Shown: piece after piece, positions 1 through 7,447 of the stretch | Position numbering within the stretch: the first letter of the stretch is position 1 | Layout: each line of letters opens with the position of its first letter | Assembly (NCBI GenBank): GCA_964370795.1 | Contig: CAYJME010000073.1 | Location: 1-14,095, forward strand | Direction of reading: 5' to 3' | Source: JAHFOW01 sp964370795 | GTDB taxonomy: Bacteria; Planctomycetota; Brocadiia; Brocadiales; Brocadiaceae | DNA: 14,095 nucleotides | Translations under genes and position numbers: made by a program | Notes under the pieces: generated by a model | The model's input: only the letters and a program-made list of their open reading frames with translations | Database searches by the model: none | Told to the model about the DNA's origin: nothing

Positions 1-2
1 GT

Positions 3-1742
3 ATAGGAGTATGGCTCTTCAAGCAACTATTTAACTTGATATATAGGACCAATTTCGGAGGGATAGGTACCCCCCTGGGTCTTTTACATCATAAAAAGAT
101 TATCATTCAACTGTTGAATGATCTGGCGCTTTGGATTGGATTTGACAGAATAGGTTCAACCTTAGGTCTTGTAGGAAATTGGATGATCTTCTTTATACCT
201 GTCATCGGTGGTCTCGTTGTTGGACTAATTTCCCACTTTTTGATTGGTAAGGAACGATATCAGGGAATAGCCGGCATTATGGAATCCGTAGCTTTAGGAG
301 GCGGACGTCTGCCTTACCAAAAAATACCGGTCAAAACAGTAGCTGCCGCACTGTCAATCGGTTCCGGTGCTTCAGTTGGGCCTGCAGACCCAGGTGTGCA
401 GATTGGTGCATATTTAGGATCAATGTTTGGTCAACTTTTGCGCTTTTCTGATGAACGGATTCGTGCACTCGTTGCATCGGGCGTTGCAGGGGGGTTTGCC
501 GCCTTCTTTAATGCGCCCATTGCCGGTATATTTTTCGCGTTGGAAATTGTGATCGGAGAACTGAGCGTAAACGCCTTTGGCGTCGTTGCCTTAGCATCCG
601 TGATTTCATCTGTGTTTACTCAGGCCGTATCAGGGTACCAACCTGTGTTTCGCATCCCCGCATATACATTTCATTCGGTATGGGAACTGCCGCTCTATTT
701 TGGGCTAGGTGTGTTGTCCGGGCTTAGTGCGGCATTCTATATTCGCCTGCATCATTTCACACGGGGTATATTTGATAAATGGAATGCCCCGCGCTGGTTT
801 AAACCAGTAGTTGCGGGTCTTGCTGTCAGTCTCGTTGGGATGTATTTGCCACAAGTATTCGGTACGGGTTATGATACCATTGAAAAAATATTAAATGGCA
901 AACCACTGGCGATAACGCTTTTACTCTCGTTTGCCTTCGCCAAACTCGTGTTAACGCCGGTTTGTATCAGCGGCGGTTTCCACGGAGGTGTTTTTGCGCC
1001 TGCCCTTTTTGCCGGCGCTGCGCTTGGAGGCGCTTATGGAATGATTGCTCAACAGTTTTTCCCTTCTCTCAATATTTCACCGCCTGCCTTTGCAATGGTA
1101 GGGATGGCGGCGGTCATGGCAGGCACAATACATGCACCGATAGCGTCGTTCATCCTATTATTTGAAATGACCCATGACTATCGGATTATTCTGCCACTGA
1201 TAGCTGCCGTAAATGTTAGTATGTTCCTTTCATGGCATTTACAACACAATTCAGTATATTCATTGGGACTGGCGCGCAAGGGTATACGTTTACAACGAGG
1301 ACGCGACGTTGACGTGCTGGAAACAATTACGGTAAATGAGGTCATGGAGACTGAAATCGTTGCTTTGCGTGAATCCGACTCGTTGTCTCTGGCGACCTAT
1401 CTATTTACGCGAAAACGACAGCATGGCTTACCAGTGCTCAATGATGCAGGTGAATTGACTGGTATTATTACCGTGCAAGACGTTGATCGCTCTCAGGGTG
1501 ACCATGGTGATATGGTGCGTACGGTTGGCGAAGTCTGCACACGAGAGTTGCTCCTGGTATATCCCGACGAGACGATTGGCGCCGCGTTGCAACGTATTGG
1601 AGTGCGCAATGTTGGTCAATTGCCGGTTGTGGCCCGCGATAATCCGCGTCATCTGGTGGGTTTACTGCGCAATACCGATATTGCACGCGCTTACGACCTG
1701 GCAGTGACCCGCCGGGCATCGATTCGGCATCGTGCTCATTAA
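3..1742 (+). CDS. ClC-family chloride channel/transporter with CBS pair, 5'-partial
   Basis: This is an integral-membrane anion channel or H+/Cl- antiporter of the ClC family with a cytoplasmic C-terminal CBS pair. Numbering residues from a TTG at 36, I see the ClC selectivity region GSGASVGPADPGVQIG (about 109-124), then FNAPIAGIFFALE, then the helix-N region GGFHGGVFAPALF. Two CBS repeats follow, at ITVNEVM...VQDVD and TVGEVCT...RNTDIA. The frame stays open leftward to the window edge and reads IGVWLFKQLFNLIYR, which resembles the first ClC transmembrane helix. The TTG at 36 is therefore probably not the start, and the true start lies outside the window. The canonical GREGP-type motif reads GPADP, so alanine (GCA, 384-386) sits where the gating glutamate is expected. 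The second glutamate of the usual EE pair (proton path) is isoleucine. Family assignment is firm; whether it works as a channel or exchanger is inferred. No operon partner is visible. Confidence 0.93.
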   Translation: MGVWLFKQLFNLIYRTNFGGIGTPLGLLHHKKIIIQLLNDLALWIGFDRIGSTLGLVGNWMIFFIPVIGGLVVGLISHFLIGKERYQGIAGIMESVALGGGRLPYQKIPVKTVAAALSIGSGASVGPADPGVQIGAYLGSMFGQLLRFSDERIRALVASGVAGGFAAFFNAPIAGIFFALEIVIGELSVNAFGVVALASVISSVFTQAVSGYQPVFRIPAYTFHSVWELPLYFGLGVLSGLSAAFYIRLHHFTRGIFDKWNAPRWFKPVVAGLAVSLVGMYLPQVFGTGYDTIEKILNGKPLAITLLLSFAFAKLVLTPVCISGGFHGGVFAPALFAGAALGGAYGMIAQQFFPSLNISPPAFAMVGMAAVMAGTIHAPIASFILLFEMTHDYRIILPLIAAVNVSMFLSWHLQHNSVYSLGLARKGIRLQRGRDVDVLETITVNEVMETEIVALRESDSLSLATYLFTRKRQHGLPVLNDAGELTGIITVQDVDRSQGDHGDMVRTVGEVCTRELLLVYPDETIGAALQRIGVRNVGQLPVVARDNPRHLVGLLRNTDIARAYDLAVTRRASIRHRAH

Positions 1743-1870
1743 GTGCATCTCAGGGCGTTTGATGATGTAGATTGAATGAATAAAAGGGGGGGCTTTTGTC
1801 TTTTACAAATCAATGATTAACGTATTTGCCAGTTGTTGTGATTACCGATTTATGTAGATAAAATAATCTT

Positions 1871-2416
1871 ATGCCAACAAAGAAAAAAAAGAAAAATACG
1901 TTATATACCATTGGGCACTCAACGAGAACGATTGGTGAGTTTATAGACTTGCTGAAAGCACACAATATACGAGAAATTGTTGATGTTCGAACTATTCCGA
2001 GATCTCGTCATAATCCACAGTTCAACGAAAAGATAGTTCAGCGTTCATTGCAAAAAGCAGGAATGGATTACTTACATCTGGCAGAACTTGGCGGTCTTCG
2101 GCATACTACCCCAGACTCAAAAAATCTCGGGTGGCATAATACTTCATTCCGAGGGTTTGCTGATTACATGGATACTCCTGAATTTGCAAAAGGAATGGGA
2201 CTTCTTGAAAAGATCGCGAAAAAAGAAAGGACCGCCGTCATGTGTGCCGAGGCAGTCCCATGGCGTTGTCATCGGTCTCTGATTGCGGATGCTCTGACGA
2301 AACAGCAGTGGGATGTATTCCACATCATGAATTTGAAAACCGCTTCTAAACATCGCCTGACGCCGTTTCTAAAGATTCGACAAGGAAAGTTTACTTATCC
2401 GATACCAAAGATATGA
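1871..2416 (+). CDS. DUF488 family protein
   Basis: A soluble 181-residue DUF488 protein whose biochemical function is not established. After a lysine-rich N-terminus (KKKKK), it shows the family opening LYTIGHSTRTIGEF (about 11-24), then IVDVRTIPRSRHNPQF (36-51) and the C-terminal signature CAEAVPWRCHRS (125-136), in which Cys125, Cys133, His134 and Arg135 are the likely active or binding residues. Length is typical for this subgroup, which is longer than the YeaO type seen elsewhere in the window. The ATG has no strong Shine-Dalgarno; upstream DNA is AT-rich. Its stop overlaps the ATG of the next gene (ATGA), so the two are probably translationally coupled. That partner is a DNA glycosylase, which suggests, but does not prove, a nucleic-acid-related role. 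Confidence 0.9.
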   Translation: MPTKKKKKNTLYTIGHSTRTIGEFIDLLKAHNIREIVDVRTIPRSRHNPQFNEKIVQRSLQKAGMDYLHLAELGGLRHTTPDSKNLGWHNTSFRGFADYMDTPEFAKGMGLLEKIAKKERTAVMCAEAVPWRCHRSLIADALTKQQWDVFHIMNLKTASKHRLTPFLKIRQGKFTYPIPKI

Positions 2417-2922
2417 TCCGCTATCAATATAAAAATTCAGAGATACTTTTTGTAGGCATTAATCCTCACCGTGGATCCTTCGATCGGGGAATTCCTTTTT
2501 CGAACAACAAACTATTTTGGTACTTACTGTTAAGAGCCGGTCTGATCAAAGAAAAAATCGAGGATCTTAAGGATGATTCAAAGTTGCGACAGATCTATAA
2601 GAATAGATTCAATACGGTCTACAAACTGGGTCTGATAAATATAATTGATAGACCCACTCGTGATATCACTCTGCTCAAGAAAGGCGAGGAGCAGCGGGGC
2701 AAAGTGAAAATCGAGAAAATCATCAAGACTCAAAAACCCAGGATAGTTTGCTTCATCGGAAAGGTTTCCTACGAAAAATATACCGGAACAAAGAATTTTA
2801 CTTTCGGATGGCAAAATGACATTTACCAGTCAAAGGCTTTTGTTATGCATTTTCCATTGCGCGGGAAAGCAGAAGTGAGAATACATGAACTGAAAATAGT
2901 GGTCAGAGGGAGTAGAAATTGA
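2413..2922 (+). CDS. Mug/TDG-like uracil/mismatch DNA glycosylase
   Basis: A 169-residue member of the uracil-DNA glycosylase superfamily, likely removing uracil or mismatched bases in base-excision repair. The N-terminal ILFVGINPHRGSF (11-23) matches motif A of the Mug/TDG branch (usual form GINPG); Asn17 is the probable catalytic or water-positioning residue. It is followed by PFSNNKLFWYLLLRAGL (28-44), like the F-W-x-L-L-x-x-a-G-L helix of the family. VCFIGKVSYEKY (112-123) corresponds to the central strand. The usual second motif is replaced by HFPLRGKAE (146-154), so the exact UDG family is unclear and substrate range cannot be read from sequence. The start is fixed by the 4-bp overlap with the upstream DUF488 stop. 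It may be a divergent Mug or a different UDG subfamily. Confidence 0.78.
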   Translation: MIRYQYKNSEILFVGINPHRGSFDRGIPFSNNKLFWYLLLRAGLIKEKIEDLKDDSKLRQIYKNRFNTVYKLGLINIIDRPTRDITLLKKGEEQRGKVKIEKIIKTQKPRIVCFIGKVSYEKYTGTKNFTFGWQNDIYQSKAFVMHFPLRGKAEVRIHELKIVVRGSRN

Positions 2923-3146
2923 TGACCTGATAATGTATAGAATGGTTACTCTGAACAAGAATGGCTTTTGTTAAAAACACTTGCATCTCGACCTATGCGA
3001 TTAAGTGATTTGGTAAATTACCAGGATTGCTCAGTGATAAGGTCTTAATTTTACTACCCAGTGATATTGTGTAATGGGTAGGGTGGATTAAGGCCAAGAG
3101 GCCGAATCGACCAAGATCGTTTTAATTTTATCCGAAAGTATCAATC
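2923..3146. other. Intergenic region with possible operator
   Basis: No credible ORF. A short inverted repeat with arms CTACCC (about 3054-3059) and GGGTAG (about 3077-3082) encloses about 17 bases; the interior is not symmetric. It lies upstream of the NADH-dehydrogenase-like gene and could be an operator or part of a promoter region. No clear -35/-10 pair can be assigned. Confidence 0.25.
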
Positions 3147-4355
3147 ATGGAAGCCAAAAAGAATATTGTTGTAATGGGGGCGGGCTATGGGGGAATTACA
3201 GCTATATTGAGACTGGCAAGGCTATTCCGTAAGCACTATGAATATCAAATACATCTAATTGATAGAAATCCTTACCATACGCTTAAGACGCAATTACATG
3301 AAGCTGCTGTCAGAAAAGCCGAAGTATCCATTCCTGTTGAACGCATTATAAAGAGGCGAAATATTATCTTTCATATTGGAGAAGTAACCAAAATTGATCC
3401 CATCAAACGCATTATTCACATGGAAAACAAATCTTTGTCTTTTCGCCACTTAATAATAGCCCTTGGAAGTCAGGTGAATTTCTATGGTATCCCTGGATTG
3501 CAGGAATATTCGTTCCCACTTCAGACGTTGAGAGATGCCCAACAGATCTATAACTATATTGCGCAACTCTGCGCGCGTGCTGCAACAGAACCGATTGAAG
3601 GACAACGAAAAGACATGCTTCGGTTTGTCATTGGAGGTGGTGGTTTGACAGGAGTAGAATTCGCCGCCGAACTTGTCGATTATACTGCCCAGTGTGCACA
3701 TAACCATCACGTGAATTCGCGCGAGGTTGAAGTGGTTATCATTGAATCAGGTAATCGCGTAGTGCCACAGATGGAGGAATCCTTTGCGACTCGCATCCAA
3801 AACAAACTTCTTGGAAAAGGCGTGATAATTGTGACAAACACAAAAATCGTTACTCTTGCGCCTGATGCCGTTACACTCTCATCAGGCGAGGTATTGAAAA
3901 CAAAGGCATTGATTTGGACAGGTGGTATTCGCATCAATGACCTTGTGCGAGAAAGCGGGTTGAAAACTGGGCAATTAGGACGTATTATTGTTGATGAGTT
4001 TCTTCAAGTAGAAGGTTATCCATCCATATATGCCATCGGCGATAATGCCCTTGCAGTGAATCCCCACTCAAAAGAGGTTGTTCCCGCTGCCGCTCAGTTT
4101 GCATTGCAGCAGGGGCGGCTGGTGGCAAACAATATCTATGCAGATATTTCCGGGGGGATGAGAAAATCGTATCACCCAAAACTTTTAGGCGAAGTCGTCG
4201 GTCTGGGAAGGCATCTTGCCGTTGGATGGTTAGCGCTCCCCTTCTTGAAGAAGATTACATTTGTGGGTTTTTTGGGAAGTCTTCTTAAAACAGCCGTTCA
4301 GAAAAAACACATCTTTCTCTTAAGAAAAGAGAGTAGAAAATGGATAACGTATTAA
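3147..4355 (+). CDS. Type II NADH dehydrogenase-like FAD flavoprotein
   Basis: A 402-residue two-Rossmann pyridine-nucleotide/FAD oxidoreductase of the NDH-2 type. The FAD-binding GAGYGG lies at 11-16 inside VVMGAGYGGITAI. The second dinucleotide fold shows VIGGGGLTGVEFAAEL (161-176) for NADH. The distal FAD motif YAIGDNA is at 295-301, followed by VPAAAQFALQQGR (312-324), the AQ-x-A-x-QQG element typical of NDH-2. The C-terminal segment (about 360-402) is amphipathic and basic, consistent with peripheral membrane attachment. A rubredoxin gene follows after 49 bases with its own Shine-Dalgarno. The enzyme could therefore feed quinones as NDH-2 does, or pass electrons to rubredoxin as NADH:rubredoxin oxidoreductases do; sequence alone does not decide. 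Its own ribosome site is weak (GAAAG about 10 bases upstream). Confidence 0.88.
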   Translation: MEAKKNIVVMGAGYGGITAILRLARLFRKHYEYQIHLIDRNPYHTLKTQLHEAAVRKAEVSIPVERIIKRRNIIFHIGEVTKIDPIKRIIHMENKSLSFRHLIIALGSQVNFYGIPGLQEYSFPLQTLRDAQQIYNYIAQLCARAATEPIEGQRKDMLRFVIGGGGLTGVEFAAELVDYTAQCAHNHHVNSREVEVVIIESGNRVVPQMEESFATRIQNKLLGKGVIIVTNTKIVTLAPDAVTLSSGEVLKTKALIWTGGIRINDLVRESGLKTGQLGRIIVDEFLQVEGYPSIYAIGDNALAVNPHSKEVVPAAAQFALQQGRLVANNIYADISGGMRKSYHPKLLGEVVGLGRHLAVGWLALPFLKKITFVGFLGSLLKTAVQKKHIFLLRKESRKWITY

Positions 4356-4404
4356 TAAATATTATATCTTTAACAAAAGAGAACAAAGCGGGAGGTTTAA
4401 AAAA

Positions 4405-4563
4405 ATGGAAAAATACAGATGTAAAGTTTGCGGATATATTTATGACCCGAAAATAGGAGATCCCGATAATGGGGTAATTCCCGGCACCAGCTTTAAAAAT
4501 TTACCGGGAGAGTGGGTTTGCCCGGAATGTGGGGCGCCGCAGGACCAATTTGAAAAAATTTGA
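4405..4563 (+). CDS. Rubredoxin (copy 1)
   Basis: A 52-residue one-iron electron carrier. The four iron ligands are visible as C6-x2-C9 in YRCKVCGYIYDP and C39-x2-C42 in WVCPECGAP; the aromatic core residues Tyr4, Tyr11, Tyr13 and Trp37 are also present. A good Shine-Dalgarno (GGGAGG, about 4390-4395) precedes the ATG. It lies 49 bases after the NDH-2-like flavoprotein and is likely co-transcribed with it, so that flavoprotein is a candidate electron donor. A second rubredoxin at 10974 is identical at 43 of 52 residues (by-eye count), indicating paralogy. Length and motifs are standard for the family. Confidence 0.96.
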   Translation: MEKYRCKVCGYIYDPKIGDPDNGVIPGTSFKNLPGEWVCPECGAPQDQFEKI

Positions 4564-4832
4564 CCAAAAGAGTCATCACGAAGAATATAAAGAAGAATTT
4601 CAACAAAGACGATGTCGAGGCAGGACGGGAGTATGTGAAGGCGTATAGCGAGTTCATTCATGAAGTTGATAGTCTTTACGAAGCAAGCAAAAAAGAGAAG
4701 AAGATGGAATATACATACTTTACCGAAAAACTGATGTTGCACGCACAGACTGAAGATGAGGTCTTATACCCCGCTGCGATCTTGAACTGCGAGTATTTGA
4801 AACTGAAACTTGCAAATAATTCCAAATTGTGA
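4560..4832 (+). pseudogene. Small ORF resembling two fused gene tails (hemerythrin-like end)
   Basis: A 90-codon frame opening with TTG that overlaps the rubredoxin stop. The first half, including DDVEAGREYVKAYSEFIHEV, recalls from memory the C-terminal end of DUF6448-type proteins. The second half, from an internal ATG at 4704, reads FTEKLMLHAQTEDEVLYPAA, like the last H-x3-E helix of hemerythrin-type (HHE) domains. Neither domain is complete: one HHE helix cannot bind a di-iron centre alone. The start is weak and there is no clean Shine-Dalgarno for TTG; AAGAGAAGAAG precedes the internal ATG. The most economical reading is two decayed gene tails joined in frame, but a genuine 42-residue protein from 4704 is possible. 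Confidence 0.4.
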
Positions 4833-4908
4833 TCAAGTCGGCATTAGGTGAGGGATAAACCCCTGCACGATAGGTTTCGACTCGTCTATGTGAGGGGGAA
4901 GATACAAC

Positions 4909-6282
4909 ATGACACAAGCCGAGCAACTTGCTGCATTTGTCGTGCAGGCGTCATATGACGACCTCTCAGAAACCGCTCGCCAACAGCTCAAAATTCGGGT
5001 TTTGGATGCCCTCGGTTGTGCAATAGGCGCTCTGGATGGGGACCCTATTCGGGTAATCAGGGCACTGATCGAAGATTTTGGCGGTGCTGAGCGCTGTACC
5101 ATGATCGGTGGATGCCGGACGTCTCCAGACCGTGCGGCATTCTACATTAGCACATTGGTGCGCTACCTTGACTTTAACGATGGTTATCTTGCAAAAGGAG
5201 AAACTTGTCACCCCAGCGATAATTTTGGTGCAGTGCTTGCCGCTGCCGAGTATGCGAACCGAAGCGGCCGAGAATTCCTGACCGCCCTTGCAGTAGCCTA
5301 TCAAGTGCTGTGTCGCTTAAGTGATGTTGCCCCCGTACGGGCAAAAGGATTTGACCACACCACTCAGGGAGCATATGCGGTAACGGCAGGTGTGTCCAGG
5401 GCGCTGGGTTTAGACCAGACTAAAACCGCCAATGCAATCGCCATCAGCGGGACTGCATTCAATGCGCTGCGGATAACCCGAACTGGTGCATTGTCCAACT
5501 GGAAAGGACTTGCCTATCCCAATACTGCATTCGGATGCACCCATGCGACCTTCCTGGCCATGCGCGGCATTACGGGTCCATTGGAGGTTTTTGAGGGAAA
5601 CAAGGGCTTTATGGATGCTATTGCCGGACGATTCGAGATCGACTGGTCTCAAGAGGATTTGGAGCGGGTGACGCTTACAATCCTTAAAAGGTACAATGCT
5701 GAGATTCACTCCCAGTCGGCCATTGAAGGCATCCTGGAACTAAAACGAGAGCACGGTTTTACGGCCGCTGAGGTAGTACGGGTTGAAATCGAGATTTTCG
5801 ACGTAGCATACCATATCATCGGCGGTGGTGAAGAAGGAGACAAAACCGTCGTTGTGACAAAAGAGGAGGCCGATCACAGCCTTCCGTATATGGTTGCCGT
5901 TGCGATACTGGACGATCGGGTTATGCCTGAGCAGTACAAGCCACAGCGTATTCAGCGTCACGATGTTCAGACATTGCTTAGAAAAATCTCAGTGCGCCCT
6001 TCGGATGCATATAGCCAACGGTTTCCAAACGAGATGCCGTGTCGGATCACGGTCTCGCTCCATGATAACCGCGTACTAGTCAAAGAAAAACAGGACTACG
6101 AGGGTTTTCATACTCGTCCGATGCGATGGGAAACTGTGGTACAAAAGTTCGAGCGACTTAGCAGACCATATACCGATGCTTCCTTACGTCTTAAAATCAT
6201 AGATGCAGTTGCGGATATGGATTCAATTCAGATTGCGTATTTAATAAGACTGCTGGCAAAGGTTCAAGTTCCGGCAACTTGA
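4909..6282 (+). CDS. MmgE/PrpD family protein (2-methylcitrate dehydratase-like)
   Basis: A 457-residue cytoplasmic protein of the MmgE/PrpD family, whose studied members are 2-methylcitrate dehydratase, cis-aconitate decarboxylase and iminodisuccinate epimerase. The N-terminal helical domain begins LAAFVVQASYDDLSETARQQ, and the family signature is RYLDFNDGYLAKGETCHPSDN (86-105 onward), where the H-P-S-D-N segment lies at the expected active-site region. The C-terminal domain includes SAIEGILEL and a short variable lid. Length is normal. GAGGGGGAAG eight bases before the ATG supports the start. No methylcitrate synthase or methylisocitrate lyase is nearby, so a propionate role is not supported. 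The next gene is a ComA-family synthase acting on PEP and sulfite in archaea, so another hydroxy-acid substrate is possible. Substrate unknown. Confidence 0.9.
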   Translation: MTQAEQLAAFVVQASYDDLSETARQQLKIRVLDALGCAIGALDGDPIRVIRALIEDFGGAERCTMIGGCRTSPDRAAFYISTLVRYLDFNDGYLAKGETCHPSDNFGAVLAAAEYANRSGREFLTALAVAYQVLCRLSDVAPVRAKGFDHTTQGAYAVTAGVSRALGLDQTKTANAIAISGTAFNALRITRTGALSNWKGLAYPNTAFGCTHATFLAMRGITGPLEVFEGNKGFMDAIAGRFEIDWSQEDLERVTLTILKRYNAEIHSQSAIEGILELKREHGFTAAEVVRVEIEIFDVAYHIIGGGEEGDKTVVVTKEEADHSLPYMVAVAILDDRVMPEQYKPQRIQRHDVQTLLRKISVRPSDAYSQRFPNEMPCRITVSLHDNRVLVKEKQDYEGFHTRPMRWETVVQKFERLSRPYTDASLRLKIIDAVADMDSIQIAYLIRLLAKVQVPAT

Positions 6283-6349
6283 TAATTAGAATATTAGTAG
6301 CAATTTAGTATTTTGAAAAACGATATTTATGTATCATTTATATTTACGG

Positions 6350-6377
6350 TAGGGGCAGGTTTCCAAACCTGCCCCTA
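6350..6377. repeat. Perfect 28-bp palindrome
   Basis: Two 13-base arms, TAGGGGCAGGTTT and AAACCTGCCCCTA, are separated by only CC. In RNA this folds into a very stable GC-rich hairpin with a small loop. It is not followed by a T-run, so a plain Rho-independent terminator is unlikely, although attenuation between the two flanking genes is possible. The GGTTT-AAACC centre is shared with the palindrome at 12865-12893, which suggests a dispersed intergenic repeat family. Confidence 0.85.
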
Positions 6378-6415
6378 TATAGCTACTATTGGACAAAGAT
6401 AATGAGGATTCAAAA

Positions 6416-7258
6416 ATGGCTCAACCTAAAATCAACGACACAGAACGGGCGTTTTCCTTCCTAAAAGTCAATAAGCGTCAATCGAAGCCTCGTACACAGG
6501 GTGTTACTGAGATTCGAGGTCCCTACTATACGCCAATGGGCAAACACTATTTGCAAGACGTCCTTGAAACCATGGGTGCATACATAGACACGCTCAAATT
6601 TGCCGGTGGGTCGTTCAGTCTCATGCCGCGGCAGGCAGTAAGAGATCTCATTGACCTCTGCCACGCTTATAATGTACGTGTCTCCACCGGTGGTTTTATA
6701 GAATACGTATTAACGCAGGGAACTGACGCCGTCAACAGATACATCCAGGAGTGCAAGAACCTGGGCTTCGACATCATTGAGATTTCAAGTGGCTTCATCA
6801 CTGTGCCAATCGAAGATCTGGTGCGCCTTGTTGAGAAGGTCCAGAAGACTGGATTGAATGCCAAGCCGGAAGTTGGGATTCAATTCGGCTCTGGCGGTGC
6901 AAGTGCCGTAGCAGAACTAGAGGCCGAGGGAACACGCGATCCGGAGTGGGCCATTTTACAGGCAAAGCGATTTTTAGAAGCCGGGGCGCACATGATTATG
7001 ATCGAGTCTGAAGGAATTACCGAAAATGTAAAGGTGTGGCGTACCGATGTAGTGGCCAGGATCATCAACGCGTTGGGTCTGGAGAAGGTAATGTTTGAGG
7101 CGGCCGATCCAGACGTCTTTGCCTGGTATATCAAGAACTACGGTCCGGAGGTGAATCTCTTTGTGGATCACAGCCAGATCGTACAGCTTGAATCGCTGCG
7201 GTCAGGCATCTGGGGAACGAAAAGCCTCTGGGGGCGGGTTCTTACATACAAGAGTTAA
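6416..7258 (+). CDS. Phosphosulfolactate synthase (ComA/HSA32) family protein
   Basis: A 280-residue TIM-barrel protein of the ComA family. In methanogens ComA adds sulfite to phosphoenolpyruvate to give phosphosulfolactate, the first step to coenzyme M; plant HSA32 is a homologue with a different role. Visible family blocks are IDTLKFAGGSFSLMP (57-71), VSTGGFIEYVLTQG (89-102), FDIIEISSGF (118-127), KPEVGIQFGSGG (150-161), MIMIESEGI (193-201) and VNLFVDHSQIVQLE (246-259). The KFAGGS block differs from the archaeal KFGWGT form and looks more like HSA32, so coenzyme M synthesis should not be assumed. I chose ATG 6416 because GAGGA lies 7 bases upstream; a TTG at 6389 would extend the frame by nine codons with no ribosome site. 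It follows the MmgE/PrpD gene, with the palindrome between. Confidence 0.85.
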   Translation: MAQPKINDTERAFSFLKVNKRQSKPRTQGVTEIRGPYYTPMGKHYLQDVLETMGAYIDTLKFAGGSFSLMPRQAVRDLIDLCHAYNVRVSTGGFIEYVLTQGTDAVNRYIQECKNLGFDIIEISSGFITVPIEDLVRLVEKVQKTGLNAKPEVGIQFGSGGASAVAELEAEGTRDPEWAILQAKRFLEAGAHMIMIESEGITENVKVWRTDVVARIINALGLEKVMFEAADPDVFAWYIKNYGPEVNLFVDHSQIVQLESLRSGIWGTKSLWGRVLTYKS

Positions 7259-7263
7259 GAGCC

Positions 7264-7272
7264 GGAGGAGGT
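7264..7272 (+). promoter_or_regulatory. Orphan Shine-Dalgarno-like GGAGGAGGT
   Basis: A strong GGAGGAGGT lies just after the ComA-family stop but has no ATG, GTG or TTG at normal spacing in an open frame. It may mark a gene whose start has been lost. The rest of 7273-7447 is AT-rich and holds only a 10-codon ORF starting at about 7398. Confidence 0.3.
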
Positions 7273-7447
7273 AATAATCAAAAACAACACATTATAGAGA
7301 ATTTGAAGGAACAAGAAACGAAGTCCAGTACCAGTAACGATATGTTTTGTTGCATAGTAATCGGCCAATTTTTTCCTGAAAATATTTAGATTTTATTATG
7401 AAACAACGTATTCTTGTAACACTTGTTTAAAGGGAGAAACAGACGAC

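Noticed and set aside
36..38. TTG as the true start of the ClC gene
   Set aside because: The frame is open to the window edge and the upstream residues look like a ClC membrane helix, so the gene is truncated by the window rather than starting here.
4966..5304. 112-codon minus-strand ORF inside the MmgE/PrpD gene
   Set aside because: It is a shadow of a clear coding region, with no ribosome site and no recognisable product.
6350..6377. CRISPR repeat
   Set aside because: It is a single palindrome without spacers or tandem copies, and there are no cas genes in the window.
7398..7430. 10-codon ORF MKQRILVTLV upstream of the exported protein
   Set aside because: It is too short to support; its resemblance to the next signal peptide start (MKQKRTIL) is probably chance.
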